Shown one piece after another: positions 18,236 through 29,721 of a stretch of 64,000 bases of DNA. The position numbers and the translations under genes are program-made. Source of the stretch: Symbiodinium natans (lineage: Eukaryota; Sar; Dinophyceae; Suessiales; Symbiodiniaceae); assembly GCA_905221605.1 (NCBI GenBank), contig CAJNDS010001247.1:124001-188000 (forward strand), written 5' to 3'. The notes under the pieces are model-generated. The model ran no database searches. It was given only the letters and a program-made list of their open reading frames with translations, and was not told the DNA's origin. How positions within the stretch are numbered: the first letter of the stretch is position 1; each line of letters opens with the position of its first letter.

Positions 18236-18985
18236 GTCGAGGGCCTAGGCAACCCTAAGCCCTAAGCCATAAATCGTGAACCCTTAACCCCCATACCCTA
18301 AACCCCTGGAGCCCTACATCCCAAATCCCTAAACGCCTGAACCCCAAATCCCTAAAACCCTAAACCCCAAACCCCAAACCCCGAACCCTAAACCCCAAAC
18401 CCAAAACCCTAAACCCTAAACCTTAAACCTAAACCCCGAACCCCAAACCCTAAACCCCAAACCCTAAGTCCTAAACCCCAAACCCCATGAACCCCAAACC
18501 CCAAACCCTAAACCCCAAACCCTAAACCCTAAACCCTAAACCCCAAACCCTGGACCCTAAACCCTAAACCCCGGGCCTAAGTTCACGAGGGTATTCGAGT
18601 CTCGGTTCTCCATGCGGCAAAAACAGCCGTCAGCCTGCCAAGGGCACCCCCTTAGGGTTTGGGGTTTAGGGTTTAGGGTTTGGGGTTTAGGGTTTGGGGT
18701 TTAGGGTTTAGGGTTTGGGGTTTAGGGTTTAGGGTTTGGGGTTTAGGGTTTAGGGTTCAGGGTCCCGGGGTCTAGGGTTTGTGTAGGGTCTAGGGCTTAG
18801 GGTTTAGAGCTTCCAGGAGAACACAGGGCTTTAGGGTTGAGGGATTTAGGGTGCTTCGAGCTATGAAGGCACACTTGAGGGCTCAGGGGGTTCTTGCAAG
18901 TAGGGTTTAGGGTTTAGGGTTTAGGGTTTAGGGTTTAGGGTTTAGGGTTTAGGGTTAGGGTTTAGGGTTTAGGGTTCAGGGATTA

Positions 18986-19100
18986 CAGTAAACTCCAACA
19001 AGTTGGAACATGCCTTATCCCCACACCCCACAAGGTATACTAGAGGGAATGCCAGCTGTAATCATCCTTAAACCACGTTCCAACTTTCTGGAGTTTACTG
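18986..19100. mobile_element. Tc1/mariner-like MITE
   Basis: The ends CAGTAAACTCCAACAAGTTG and CAACTTTCTGGAGTTTACTG form imperfect inverted repeats of about 29 bp with TA flanks. 115 bp, no ORF. Single copy here. Confidence 0.8.
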
Positions 19101-19181
19101 TAACCCTAAACCCTATACCCGAAACCCTAAACCATCCTGGATTCCGTGGGATCCCATGATTGGGCGTTCAGGCCCAAGAGC

Positions 19182-19215
19182 CTCCGACACTCCGACGTGG
19201 GCCTCAATGCCGATC
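19182..19215 (-). CDS. Exon (IGIEAHVGVSE)
   Basis: Acceptor CTTAG before GATC, donor GAG followed by GC. The wider island is open on both strands, but only the minus frame has AG-G / GC boundaries. Unknown family. Confidence 0.4.
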
Positions 19216-19475
19216 CTAAGACCGAACCCACGGAACTTGGGTTTAGGGTTGAGGGTTTAGGGTTTAGGGTTTAGTGTTTAGGGTTAAGGGCTGAGGGTTT
19301 AGGGCTTAGGGCGTAAGGTTTGCATAGTAGTAGGATTTAGGATTTTGTGTCAGGCTTGTGCTTTGAGGCATTCTTGGTATGCCCTACACCCTAAAACCCT
19401 AAACCCCAAACCTTACACCCTAAACCCTAAACCCTAAACCCTAAACCCTAAACCCTAAACCTCTGGTGTGCTGGC

Positions 19476-19529
19476 CTCGGCCATGAGCTCGGAAAAGATG
19501 AACGACAAATGCCGATCGAAAAGCTGCAC
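19476..19529 (-). CDS. Exon, 18 codons (VQLFDRHLSFIFSELMAE)
   Basis: Acceptor TGCAAG before GTG, donor GAG followed by GCC, exactly 18 codons. Unknown family. Upstream in the intron is a 29-bp direct repeat flanking an interstitial telomere array. Confidence 0.55.
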
Positions 19530-19582
19530 CTTGCAGCCGCGTCAGAGGGGACGGTTTGGGGCTGAGGACTCCAAGAGTGGAG

Positions 19583-19700
19583 TAGGGTTTAGGGTTTAGG
19601 GTTTAGGGTTTAGGGTTTAGGGTTTAGGGTTTAGGGTTTAGGGTTTAGGGTTTAGGGTTTAGGGTTTAGGGTTTAGGGTTTAGGGTTTAGGGTTTAGGGC
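19583..19700 (+). repeat. TTTAGGG array flanked by a 29-bp direct repeat
   Basis: Sixteen or so units. The flanks at 19554-19582 and 19713-19741 match at 27 of 29 positions, as expected of a duplicated target. Confidence 0.9.
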
Positions 19701-19753
19701 TTGGGGTTTGGGGTTTGGGGCTGAGGACTTCACGAGTGGAGGGCTTAGAGGAG

Positions 19754-19867
19754 CCTAGACCCTGGAGCAACCTAGGAATTACAAGGGCACCCTTTTTGGT
19801 TCTATGGGGATTATAAGGGAACTTAAACCCTTAAAAAAGGAAGTAAGGGCCCACTTCGGGTCCTAGG
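19754..19867 (+). mobile_element. MITE family F copy
   Basis: Ends CTAGACCCTGGAGCAACC and GCCCACTTCGGGTCCTAG. Other copies: 22431-22511 (left end missing, joined to telomere repeat), 26874-26980, 34724-34814, 41320-41428, 47422-47532, 54864-54991, 61869-61984. The centre holds a purine-rich GGGAACCCTAAACCCTAAAA type segment. Confidence 0.8.
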
Positions 19868-20447
19868 AGCATAGACGTCCATCTGGGGGGGGCATCGCCT
19901 GAAACCTAAACCCAAAACCCAAAACCCTAAGCCCTAAACCCTAAACCCCAAACCCTAAACCCCAAACCCCTCAGCCGCAGGGGCAGGAGGCTGCTGGCTC
20001 CTGGTTCGGACCAAAGGGTCCATGTACCTAAAAACAGGTGCGCACCTGGGGGCCCCTAAACCCTAAACCCTAAACCCTAAACCCTAAACCCTGAACCCTG
20101 AACCCTAAACCCTAAACCCTAAACCCTGTCTTTAGGACCCCAAGTATATACCTATATGGGTACATTTGCACCCTGGGTCTCTGTCAGTGGGTCCTAGCCA
20201 GGTTTCCTGGGCATCCCCTAAAAACCTTGCGAAAGAATCAAGGTTTAGGGTTTAGGGCTTAGGGTTTTGGGTTTAGGGTTTAGGGTTAGGATTGAGGGTT
20301 TACGGTTTAGGGTTTAGGGTTTAGGGTAGGGTTGGCGGGAATAGGTTCTAGGGTTCCTCACAATAGAAGCATGATGATAACGCCACGAACCCAAACTGCT
20401 GACATGCACCAATATCGCCAGATGTGCATGTGTCAGAAACCGACGCG

Positions 20448-20520
20448 CGCACACACACACACACATAGAGAGAGAGAGAGAGACAGAGAGAGAGAGATAT
20501 ATATATATATATATACACAA
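20448..20520. repeat. Microsatellites CA, GA and TA
   Basis: Three adjacent dinucleotide tracts in series. Confidence 0.95.
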
Positions 20521-20756
20521 ACAAATGCCCTGAAACCCGGAACTATATCAGTGATGATAGTCGTGCTAGTTTATGGTTTATGGGAGTAGCAGCATTCAGA
20601 GGGATCATAGTAATAAGTCATCAATCATACGATTCTCATCCTCGAGCCCGGAACATTGTACCGGCACACTCAAAGCGAAGCACCCGAAAGTTGTGCGCTG
20701 TACCGGCTTGGGTGCTTAGTTTGGGGCTTCGGGTTCCTAATGGGGTTTAGGCTGGC

Positions 20757-20853
20757 TGGCTCTTAGTAGGGAATGAGGGAAGGAGTCCCGCACATAATCC
20801 CTTAAAGGGTATATATAGGGCACTAAAATCCCTCATTCCCTACTAAGAACCAG
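20757..20853. mobile_element. Foldback element with 22-bp arms
   Basis: TCTTAGTAGGGAATGAGGGA at the left and its exact complement TCCCTCATTCCCTACTAAGA at the right. A related arm (TTCCCTACTAAGAACC) occurs alone at about 11246. Confidence 0.8.
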
Positions 20854-21005
20854 GGGGCATACTATGTAGGAACCCTAAACCCTAAGCCCTAAACCCTAGA
20901 CCCTAAACCCTAAGCCCCAAAACCCTAAACCCTAAACCTAAACCCTCTTGAACCCAGGGTTTCGAGGGTTTGGGACCTTCGGGGCATTGGGTGCCAACGA
21001 GGCGC

Positions 21006-21061
21006 TGTCTCCTGAGCATACTCCTCGGAGAGGCACTCGTAGACCATTCGCCGGAGATATC
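21006..21061 (-). CDS. Exon (YLRRMVYECLSEEYAQET)
   Basis: Acceptor CTCAAG before GATATC. The donor is GC after ACA, or GA after CAG at 21012. The sequence is helical and charged. Unknown family. Confidence 0.5.
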
Positions 21062-23026
21062 CTTGAGCTTCGGACTCAGGGTTTCAGGATTGGGGAATGT
21101 GGTTGAGGGTTCAGGGTTCAGGGTCTAGGGTTTAGGGTTTGGGGTTTAGGGTTTAAACTTAGGGTTTAGAAACATTTAGAGTTTTGAGCCCCAGAAAGCC
21201 CTCCAGACATTATTAATTATGGTAGTCTCAAGCCCATGTGGAAGGCTGTTATAGGGTCCGAGCGCTTAAGTTTGAGTAGCCCTGGAGACAAGGTTCCCAA
21301 AAGTAAGGACGTACACTGCTTCAAATCCTAGTAAGTACTAATTAGGGGGGGGGGGGGGGGGGGACGCTTGGGCTTGCAAGAGGGAGCCTATGCATGATCA
21401 TGAAGTCGAGGTACATGCACTTTCAGAGAAAGAAAGGCCTCGTAAACACAAACTCAGCCCCTCCGCCCTTTAGGCCATTGAGCCCGAAGTCCTGACTAGA
21501 GAGACCCATACATCCTTCTTGAAACTAGCAAGGGCTTATGCCTCATTTGTTGGGTACATTAGGCACATCTTAAACCCTAAACCCTAAACCCTAAACCCTA
21601 AACCCCTAAACCCTAAACCCTAAACCCTAGATGGCCCCTCTGAAGGGATGGGCGCCCTGGCTCCCTGAATTCATCTTGGTGGGCTGGCGCCAGGGGAGGG
21701 GTTTAGGGTTTAGGGTTTAGGGTTTAGGGTTTAGGGTTTAGGGTTTAGGGTTTAGGGTTTAGGGTTTAGGGTTTAGGGTTTAGGGTTTAGAAGGGATTAG
21801 GGTTGAGGGTTTAGGGTTTAGGGTTTAGGGCTTAGGGGTTTAGGGTTTAGGGTTTAGGGTTTAGAGCTACTTAGGGAACCTTGGGAAAGCTTTGGTGAGC
21901 TTGGGGAACACTCAGGCGTTACACTCAGCCCCTTCGGAACCTCCCCTCTCCCAAGACTCTCCCGGAAGCCACCTAAACCCTAAACCCTAAACCCTAAACC
22001 CTAAACCCTAAACCCTAAACCCTAAACCCTAAACCCTGAACCCTGAACCCTGAACCCTGAACCCTGAACCCTATGACCGATGAATAAAAGTTGGAACATG
22101 CTGCAGCAAGACGAGGTCTTCACCCTCATCTCCTGCACCTCAAGCACTCAAGCCACAAGCCTAGAACCCTGAAGAGCACTACCGAAACCCTAAAAGGGTT
22201 TAGGGTTAAAAGGGTTTAGGGTTTAGGATTCTATCAAGTCTTTAAAGCAAACCTATAAACGCCCCTGAAGCTCTCAAGCCCTTGAACCCTGCTTTCTGGC
22301 CAGGGCACGAAGAGCCTTGTGGCTCTGACTTCTCTGACCTTTGGAAGGGGGCTTCAACTTAGAACTTCGAGTCAAGACCCAAGACGAACGTTTCGGGTTT
22401 AGGGTTTAGGGTTGAGATTTAGGGTTTAGGGTACCCTTTTTGGTTTAAAGGGTTTTATAAGGGAGCCCAAACCTAAAACAATGGGAACAAGGCCCTACTC
22501 TGGGTCCTAGGAGTGTTTCGGCATTAGGCTCGAAGCCAGCTTTAAGTGTGAGCCTTGAAGGGCTTGCAGGCTGTACCTGGTTGGTTTTAGATTATTTAGA
22601 GCGCCGGGCTGGGTTTACCCCTGAATCCCTAAACCCTAAACCCTAAACCCTAAACCCTAAACCCATCTGCTTAAAAGCTTTTAAGAAAAGAGCTTCAGTT
22701 GCGGGGACTTCCGGGCTTAGACAAGTGGAAGTACTGTACCGCCTACTGGCCTCGCACTTTCGAAAGACATGATGAGAAAAAACACAACTACACTTACTTC
22801 TCCAGTAACCAAGGAGTAAGAAAAGGTTGAAAAAGGTTAAACCTTATCATTCCTACTACACAAGGGAACCCAAAAAGATCAAACTTCATGTATTGGCTAT
22901 GTAAGCGCACGCAAACGGCCCAGCAAGTAACAGGCATGTCATGACCATAATGACGACTCCTTAAACCCAAAGCCCTAAGCCTTAAAACCTGACCTAAAAC
23001 CTAAAACCCAAAACCTAAACCCCCTA

Positions 23027-23128
23027 AACCCTAAACCCTAAACCCTAAACCCTAAACCCTAAACCCTAAACCCTAAACCCTAAACCCTAAACCCTAAACC
23101 CTAAACCCTAAACCCTAAACCCTAAACT
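23027..23128 (-). repeat. CCCTAAA array
   Basis: Fourteen to fifteen perfect units immediately left of the exon candidate at 23151-23189. Confidence 0.9.
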
Positions 23129-23150
23129 GGCTCAGGCTCCTGCTGACCGC

Positions 23151-23189
23151 CATGGCGATCGTCACTATCATGTTGGGGTCGAGGAAAAC
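23151..23189 (-). CDS. Exon (VFLDPNMIVTIAM)
   Basis: Thirteen codons; acceptor GAAGAG before GTT, donor ATG followed by GC. The EEVFLDPN string recalls the strand before the propeller start in prolyl-oligopeptidase-type peptidases, but one exon is too little to assign a family. Confidence 0.4.
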
Positions 23190-23576
23190 CTCTTCAGGGT
23201 TCCGACGCCCTAAACCCCTAAACCCTAAATACCAAAATCCCCTAAAAGATTCTGGAGTCCCTAAACCCTAAACCCTAAACCCGAACCCTAAACCCTAAAC
23301 CCTAAACCCTAAACCCTAAACCATAAACCCTAAACCCTAAACCCCAGAGTTACGGGGTTCTAGGGTTGCGGGGTTATCGGGTCATAGACTGCCAGTGCCG
23401 ACTCTGGCTTCTAGCTGCTCTTCCCCCGGTTGGCAAGGGCTTTACGGCTTTAGGGCTCAGGTTTAGGGTTTAGGGTTTAGGGTTTAGGGTTTAGGGTTTA
23501 GGGTTTAGGGTTTAGGGTTTAGGGTTTAGGGTTTAGGGTTTAGGGTTTAGGGCTTTGGGTTTAGGGTTTAGGGGCA

Positions 23577-23711
23577 ATGGGCCAGGAGTTAAAGCTCCTG
23601 CGGCTTCTTTACTTGGACCGCGTCAGGAAGTCCAACAAAAATGCCCTCTCAGGTCTGAGAGGGGGGGTTGACACCTCGGAGTTTGCGATGATAGGGGCCC
23701 CTTCATCTTGA
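23577..23711 (+). CDS. Small plus-strand ORF, 44 codons, uncertain
   Basis: ATG to TGA reading MGQELKLLRLLYLDRVRKSN then KNALSGLRGGVDTSEFAM. It looks protein-like. The minus strand over the same bases also reads well (VSTPPLRPERAFLLDFLT) with an AG-G acceptor, so only one of the two can be trusted. Confidence 0.3.
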   Translation: MGQELKLLRLLYLDRVRKSNKNALSGLRGGVDTSEFAMIGAPSS

Positions 23712-23998
23712 CCCCTCAACAGTAGGATCCCCTTGGAAGAAGGAGCCCCAAGAAGGGTACCCCGAATATCGTGAACGCCCACTTCCTGCCAGGCCCTAAA
23801 CCCTAAACCCTAAACCCTAAACCCTAAACCCTAAACCCTAAACCCTAAACCCTAAACCCTAATTTAAACCCTAAACCCTAAACCCTAAACCCTAAACCCT
23901 AAACCCTAACTTTAGGTACCCCGAATTTCGGAAACCGCCATCTAATCTGAGGGAGGTTGGCACCAGAAACAGCAGCAGTATCCTTGGATGGCCATTGT

Positions 23999-24110
23999 GA
24001 AAAAACCCTCGGGAAAATATTCCTTGGGGTTTAGGGTTTATAGGGTTTTGGGTTTAGGGTTCCTGAATATGATTTTCTTAAACCCAAAAGGGAAAATGTA
24101 AATGTCCCAA
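23999..24110 (+). mobile_element. Family O element interrupted by telomere repeat
   Basis: Sister copies at 28464-28532 and 36108-36183 are continuous. Here 24025-24059 is TTTAGGG-type repeat and TTCCT is duplicated on both sides (24020-24024, 24060-24064). Confidence 0.75.
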
Positions 24111-24342
24111 GGACCTAGTTTTTCTCGTGGAGAGAGAGGGAGACAGAAAGAGAGAGAGTGCGAGAGTGGACAGGGAAGGGGAGAGGAGGGGGAGGAAAGG
24201 CAAGGGGAGAGGAAAGAGAAGGGACAACTCAGTTGCGCACTCCCTCTCCCCCTACAAACCTCCCTCTATAGACCTTGCATCAAACCCTAAAGCCTAAACC
24301 CTAAACCCCAAGCCCTAATTCTAGAGTCTGGAGATCGCGCGC

Positions 24343-24396
24343 CTCCCTCCCAATTATAAACACCTCTACAGCTTTGTCGTAAGGTCTTTCGCCCAT
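24343..24396 (-). CDS. Candidate first exon (MGERPYDKAVEVFIIGRE)
   Basis: Eighteen codons from an ATG in a good context (CCACCATGG) to GAG followed by GC. If the ATG is internal, an acceptor at GTAGAG before GTG is also possible. Unknown family. A MITE-like segment lies to its right. Confidence 0.45.
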
Positions 24397-24787
24397 GGTG
24401 GTCTGAGAGTAGCTACATGGTCCTGGGTACCTCAAAGGTACCCCTTATATTCCCTATACAAATTAAGGGCCCACGAATCAGAACCCTTGAAAGGAGGTTA
24501 GGGACCAGATTAAGGGCCCATAGAACCTTAAACCCTAAACCCTAAACCCTAAACCACCCTCAGGGGCGGGGAATCCCGCCTTCTCTGCAATGCAAGCATC
24601 TAAGACTTTGTGGCCTGGCAGCGGAGCCGGAGTTGCGGTTTAGGATTTAGGGTTTAGGGTTTAGGGCTTAGGGCTTCGGGTTTAGGGCGCTCGCACCCTA
24701 AAACCGGGGGAGCCCGAAACCGTGCGTGCTAATGCCCGTTGAAGCCCCGAAATCCTACACCCAACACCCCTAACTCCTTTTTTCTAG

Positions 24788-24835
24788 ATCCTCAAACGCA
24801 AACTCTACTGGGGTGAGTTTCAGCACGTTTTTGAG
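24788..24835 (+). CDS. Plus-strand exon (ILKRKLYWGEFQHVFE)
   Basis: Preceded by a polypyrimidine tract ending TTTTTTCTAG; sixteen codons; donor GAG followed by GC. The minus strand has no comparable exon here. It is one of the few convincing plus-strand exons. A second plus frame follows at about 24885-24945 (YRAVSEISCARLTGFYLLEP), ending AAG followed by GTGG. Confidence 0.45.
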
Positions 24836-25158
24836 GCGATGGCAAAATCCCTAAACCCTAAACCCGAAACACTAAACCTCCTACCGTGCGGTCTCGGAAA
24901 TCTCCTGCGCTCGTCTCACGGGATTCTACCTTCTTGAACCCCTTAAGGTGGTACCCTTGGGTACCCTAAACCCTAAACCCTAAACCCTAAACCCTAAACC
25001 CTAAACCCTAAACCCTAAACCCTAAACCCTAAACCCTAGACCCTTTTCTAAACCAAAAGGAAGGTAAGATAAGGGCCATATGAGGAGTTCCTAGAGGTTC
25101 CTTAAGGTAAGATAGGGGCCATGTGAGGAGTTCCTAAAGATTCCTTAAGGGAGGCTTA

Positions 25159-25278
25159 CAGGGTGGGGCCCCCTTACTATACTAACTGTAGGTAAGGGAC
25201 TTATAACCTAACTTAGGGTCCTTATAACCCAATATAGGGCTCTTATAACTCTACTTATAACTAGGGGGCCCCACCCTG
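25159..25278 (-). mobile_element. MITE family A copy
   Basis: 120 bp, TA-flanked. A tandem duplication of about 55 bp lies immediately to its left. Confidence 0.9.
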
Positions 25279-26654
25279 TAGGGTTTAGGGTTTAGGGCTG
25301 CTTGTTTGCCACGCAGCACATCTGATATACCCAGGCGCTAACTCTTTGAGGCCCGAAACCCGAAACAAAACACCCTAAAACCTAAACCCTCAACCCTAAA
25401 CCCTACCTAGAGCAAGCCTGCACCTACAGACAGGTGTAACAAAAACCTAAACCCTGCGCCCGGGCTAGCCCCGAGAACGAAAGTACAGGTACACACCGCG
25501 AAAAAGACCCTCAGTCATGAAGAACCACCCACACCGTCAGACCCATAAACCCGACACCCAGAAACCCTGAACCCTAAACCCTAAACCCTAAACCCTAGGT
25601 CTTGGTCCTAGGTAAGTTGCGTCTGGGCCCCGGGCAGTTGGCTAATCTATTCGCCCTGGTGAGGGCAACCAGCAACCTTGGACTCAGGGCTCCTTTAGGG
25701 TTTAGGGCTTAGGGTTTAGGGTTTAGGGTTTAGGGTTAGGGTTTAGGGTTTAGGGTTTAGGGTTTAGGGTTTAGGGCTTAGGGTTTAGGGTTTAGGGCTT
25801 ACAGGGCTTAGGGCTTAGGGTTTAGGCTGCAGGGGGCACAGTTCAGGGAACAGGGCTCAGGGCACAGGGTTGTGCAGTCAGGGCCTAGGTGTAGTGCTCA
25901 GGGTTTCAAGGTTTGGGGTCGAGGTTCAGCCTCTTTTTGTAGGGCCAAGTCTGCTCACGTTATGATCCGGGGGAGGGGGGGAGGGGGGGGGGGGGGGGGG
26001 GGGGAGAGTGGTGCAAAGGGATGGTGGGTTTAGGGTTTAGGGTTTGGGGTTTAGGGTTTAGGGTTTAGGGCTTAGGGTTTAGGGTTTAGGTTTCAGGGTT
26101 TAGGGTTCAGTGTTTAGGGTTTAGGGTTTAGGGCTTAGGGTGCACATTCTCCACAGGAAAGATCTTGAGGATCTCCGTCTCTTCTTGAGCCCCATGTGCG
26201 GCTAAAGAAACCTGGAATCATCGCCCATGAAGAAGTTGCCAAGAGCTTACCCGAGGCCTGCAAGTGTACAATAGGTACCTAGCTCGGGGTCGACAGTCTG
26301 CAAATAGTACTAAACCCTAAACCCTAAACCCCAAACCCTAAACCCTAAACCACAAACCCTTTGGGCTATTTGAAGCCTTAGTGCTAGGGTGAAGGGCTGC
26401 CAGGCCGAGGTAACCCTATCACTGCCGCGTGTATCATTAACTGGAATGCGCGAAGGTTGCGTAATCAGTCCTGGGAAACAGCATCAGTGTCCTCCCTGAA
26501 GCAAAACTCCATGAACACCCCTAAACCCTAAACCCTAAACCCTAAACCCCAAACCCCAAACCCTAAACCCCTAAACCCTAAACCCTAGACCCTAAACCCT
26601 AAACCTAATCACCCTGAACCCAAATTCTGCAAAAGACATCCTGAAATCTCCGAG

Positions 26655-26702
26655 GTGCAGCGTGCAGGTTTGCGCATCGCAGATGCCTTCGCCGGCCTCA
26701 AG
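26655..26702 (+). CDS. Plus-strand exon candidate (VQRAGLRIADAFAGLK)
   Basis: Sixteen codons, acceptor CTCCGAG before GTG, donor AAG followed by GC, and the frame stays open on either side. The minus strand (AGEGICDAQTCTLHLG) is also open after an AG-G acceptor but lacks a clear GC donor, so plus is preferred. Confidence 0.35.
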
Positions 26703-27220
26703 GCGTGGCTGCGGAGCTGCGGCAAAAGCTCCGGCGCTTCCGCGGTGCACGTGGGGTTTAGGGTTTAGGGTTTAGGGTTTTAGGGTTTAGGGTTTAGGGT
26801 TTACGGTTGTAGGATTTTGGGTTTCGGGTGGCTAGCATGTGGGGGACCAAACTCCAGGGCTGAACCCCTCAAGCCTAGCCCCGACCAGTTCCCTAGGACT
26901 ACAAACGGCACTCGTTTTGGTTGAAAGGGGCATCCAAACCCCAAAAAAAGGGAATAAAGGCCCTACTCCGGGCCCCCTAGCTCTCACACGCACAACAATA
27001 GGAACCACAATGCAATCATAGTTATGCCCTCAACCCTGCACCTCAATGTTGAAACCCTAAACCCTAAGCACTACACCTCAATAGTGAAACCTGAGCCCTC
27101 ACCCCTGCACACCCTAATGCTGAAACCCTAAACCCTAAACTCTAAACCCTAAACTCTAAACCCTAAACCCTAAACCCTAAACCCTAAACCCTGAACCCTT
27201 CCGGCGGAGGAGGCCCCGGC

Positions 27221-29674
27221 CTGCAGGGCCTTGTCGAACTCACCATACGCCTTCCCCAAGTCTTCGATCTCGAGCCTCTCCTCCCAGGAAGGTTTAGGGT
27301 TTAGGGTTTAGGGTTTAGGGTTTAGGGTTTGGGGTTTGAGGTTTAGGGTTTGGGGTTTGGGGTTTGGGTTTTGGGGTTTGGGGTTTGGGGTGTAGGGTGC
27401 AGGGGGTTTGGGGGCTAGGGTTTAGGGGTTAGGGTTTGGGGGTTTAGGGTTTTTAGGGGTTTAGGGTTTAGGGGTTTAGGTGTTTAGGGTTTAGGGGGTT
27501 TACTCGACCATCCCCAAAACGTTCAGTTGTTGAGAAGTTTAGCGAGGGATGATGGAGAGGAAGACCACAGGACCGCGGGACCATAGGACCGGGAGGTTTT
27601 CAGGGTTTAGGGTTTAGGGGGCCAGGAAGCCAAAAAACAAATGAGGGAACAAGGCCACAAACGGAGCAAATAACTACGTCCTCATCCCACAAGCCCAAAC
27701 ATTGAACATCAAACTTACATCCTCAGGTGTTGTTTCTGAGCAATAGCCACACCTTCCACACAAAATGCCAGCTCCAGAGCTCCAAACCCAATCTTGGCGG
27801 AGCTGCCGCACCGAACTGCCGCACCAGCTGCCGCACCAGCATCCGGCGCCTCGATGACTGGATCGAACGACATGGCCTCTGTTCCCTACAGATCGTTGTT
27901 GAGATCGCGAGATCTTGCAGACGCTGTTGAAGCGTGTGCGCCTCCACGCTGGCATGCAGATCCATGCTTGCTGTACCGCATGGAAGGGAAAGGCCCTGCT
28001 CACCACGCAGAGGGTCCATTTGTAATACTATTATGGAATTAGGTACCCAAAAACCATACTGAATAGGGTTTTGGGGTACCTAATTCCATAATAGTACTAC
28101 AAATGGACCCTCTGGGCCAGGTATGCCCCGTTTTGTGAGACCACGGCCCCATATCGAATGAGCGCCTCCGCTGGCACGTGCAGCACAGTCAGCGGACTGC
28201 TGGGGAGAACCGGAGACTCCGTTAGGGTTTAGGGTTTAGGGTTTTAGGGTTTAGGGTTTCGGGTTTCGGGTTTCGGGTTTCGGGTTTCGGTTCCGTTCGT
28301 CCCACGGCAGGAACGTGCAGCAATGCGTAGGGCTTAGGGTTTCGGGCTGAGGGTTTGATTGCAGGGCTTAACGAGCACCAAACGAGCTTTTTTTGACTTC
28401 TAACACATGGCTAGGATCCTTGTAACCTAACTTCGGGTCCTTATAACTCTCTAGGATGGCCCTTAACACCCTCTGCAAAAATGTTCCTGAATATGACCCT
28501 CTTAAACCCAATAAGGGAAAACATAAAATGACCTGGCTCTACTTATAACTAGGGGGGGAAGTTTCACGTGCTGCCCGGGCCTCGTATGCCTGCAAGCACT
28601 TCTTGATGCTATCGGCGAGGGTTTTGTTGTGAGCCTGCCATCGCATCAGGCCTAGATCAGAAACCCTAAGCCCTGCACCGTATATCATTAAAGCCCTAAA
28701 CCCTTAACCCCAAACCCGAAACCCTAAACCCTGGACCCTGAACCCTGAACCCTGATAAGCCCAAAAGCCTACACCCTAACCCGAAGTGGGAGTTTAGGGA
28801 TGCCCAGCCCTCGCCGGCCGAGGGATCCCTAACAGGTACGCCCCCTAAACCCTAAACCCCAAACCCGAATGCCTCTGAGGGTTTAGGGTTTCGGGTTTAG
28901 GGTTTCGGGTTTAGGGAGTTTAGGGTTGACTCTGCCAAAGGCGCCAGAAAAAACTCCTAAACTTGACCTATGTAGGGCGCTACGCCCTGTGTTCTTATTT
29001 CGTGGGGCTTGGGGGGAAGGCACAGGAAAAGCCTGAACTAGGCTGTAAACTTACAAGTCAAGGAAGACTTGTTGAGGTTAGGAACTCAGACATCAAAAAG
29101 CCAAGACTTGCACTACTTCAAAGGCTAGAGAACCCTGCACACCAAACGGCTGGTCATTGTTGAAGGCGCACGCCTTTGGTGCGTCTCCAACTCTACTTCT
29201 AGCTTAGCGGCTGTCCAGGGCTTCAACCCCAAGTGAATTCCTGAATCCCTACACTCCTCAAACCCGTAAAACCCTAAACCCCTCAACACCTGAACCCCTA
29301 CACCCCTAACCTAAACCCCGAAACCCCGAAACCCCGAAACCCCGAAACCCCGAAACCCCGAAACCCCTAAAACCCTAAACCCCTAAACCCCTAAACCCCT
29401 AAACCCCTAAACCCCTACACCCCTAAACCCCTGAACCCCTAAACCCCGAAACCCGGAAACCCTAACCCCTACCTTGAAAAGCCAAGGGGCCAAACTACAA
29501 CCCAATCGCGGGTGTGAGGGGGCTTAGAGTTTTCAGAGCTTAGGGGTTTTTTAGTTTGGGGTTAAGGGATTTCAGAGTTTAGGGCTGAGGCTTCCTTGTT
29601 TAGGTTCAAAGCAATGAAACTATCAAGGTTTTTCCATGTGTTTAGTAAGTTCGCCTAAGAACCCCTACAAGCCT

Positions 29675-29721
<47 letters not shown>

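Noticed and set aside
25640-25680. Minus frame LLVALTRANR as helicase motif VI of a second helicase
   Set aside because: ALTRA matches the motif, but no other helicase motif was found near it, and the match is only about ten residues.
26150-26270. Several competing exons (minus AQEETEILKIFPVENVH, minus ASGKLLATSSW, plus KDLEDLRLFLSPMCG)
   Set aside because: All look plausible and overlap; no phase link to a neighbour decides between them.
27674-28042. Four overlapping ORFs, one with a PPR-like look
   Set aside because: Frames on both strands are open, none has consistent splice sites, and a foldback element borders the island.
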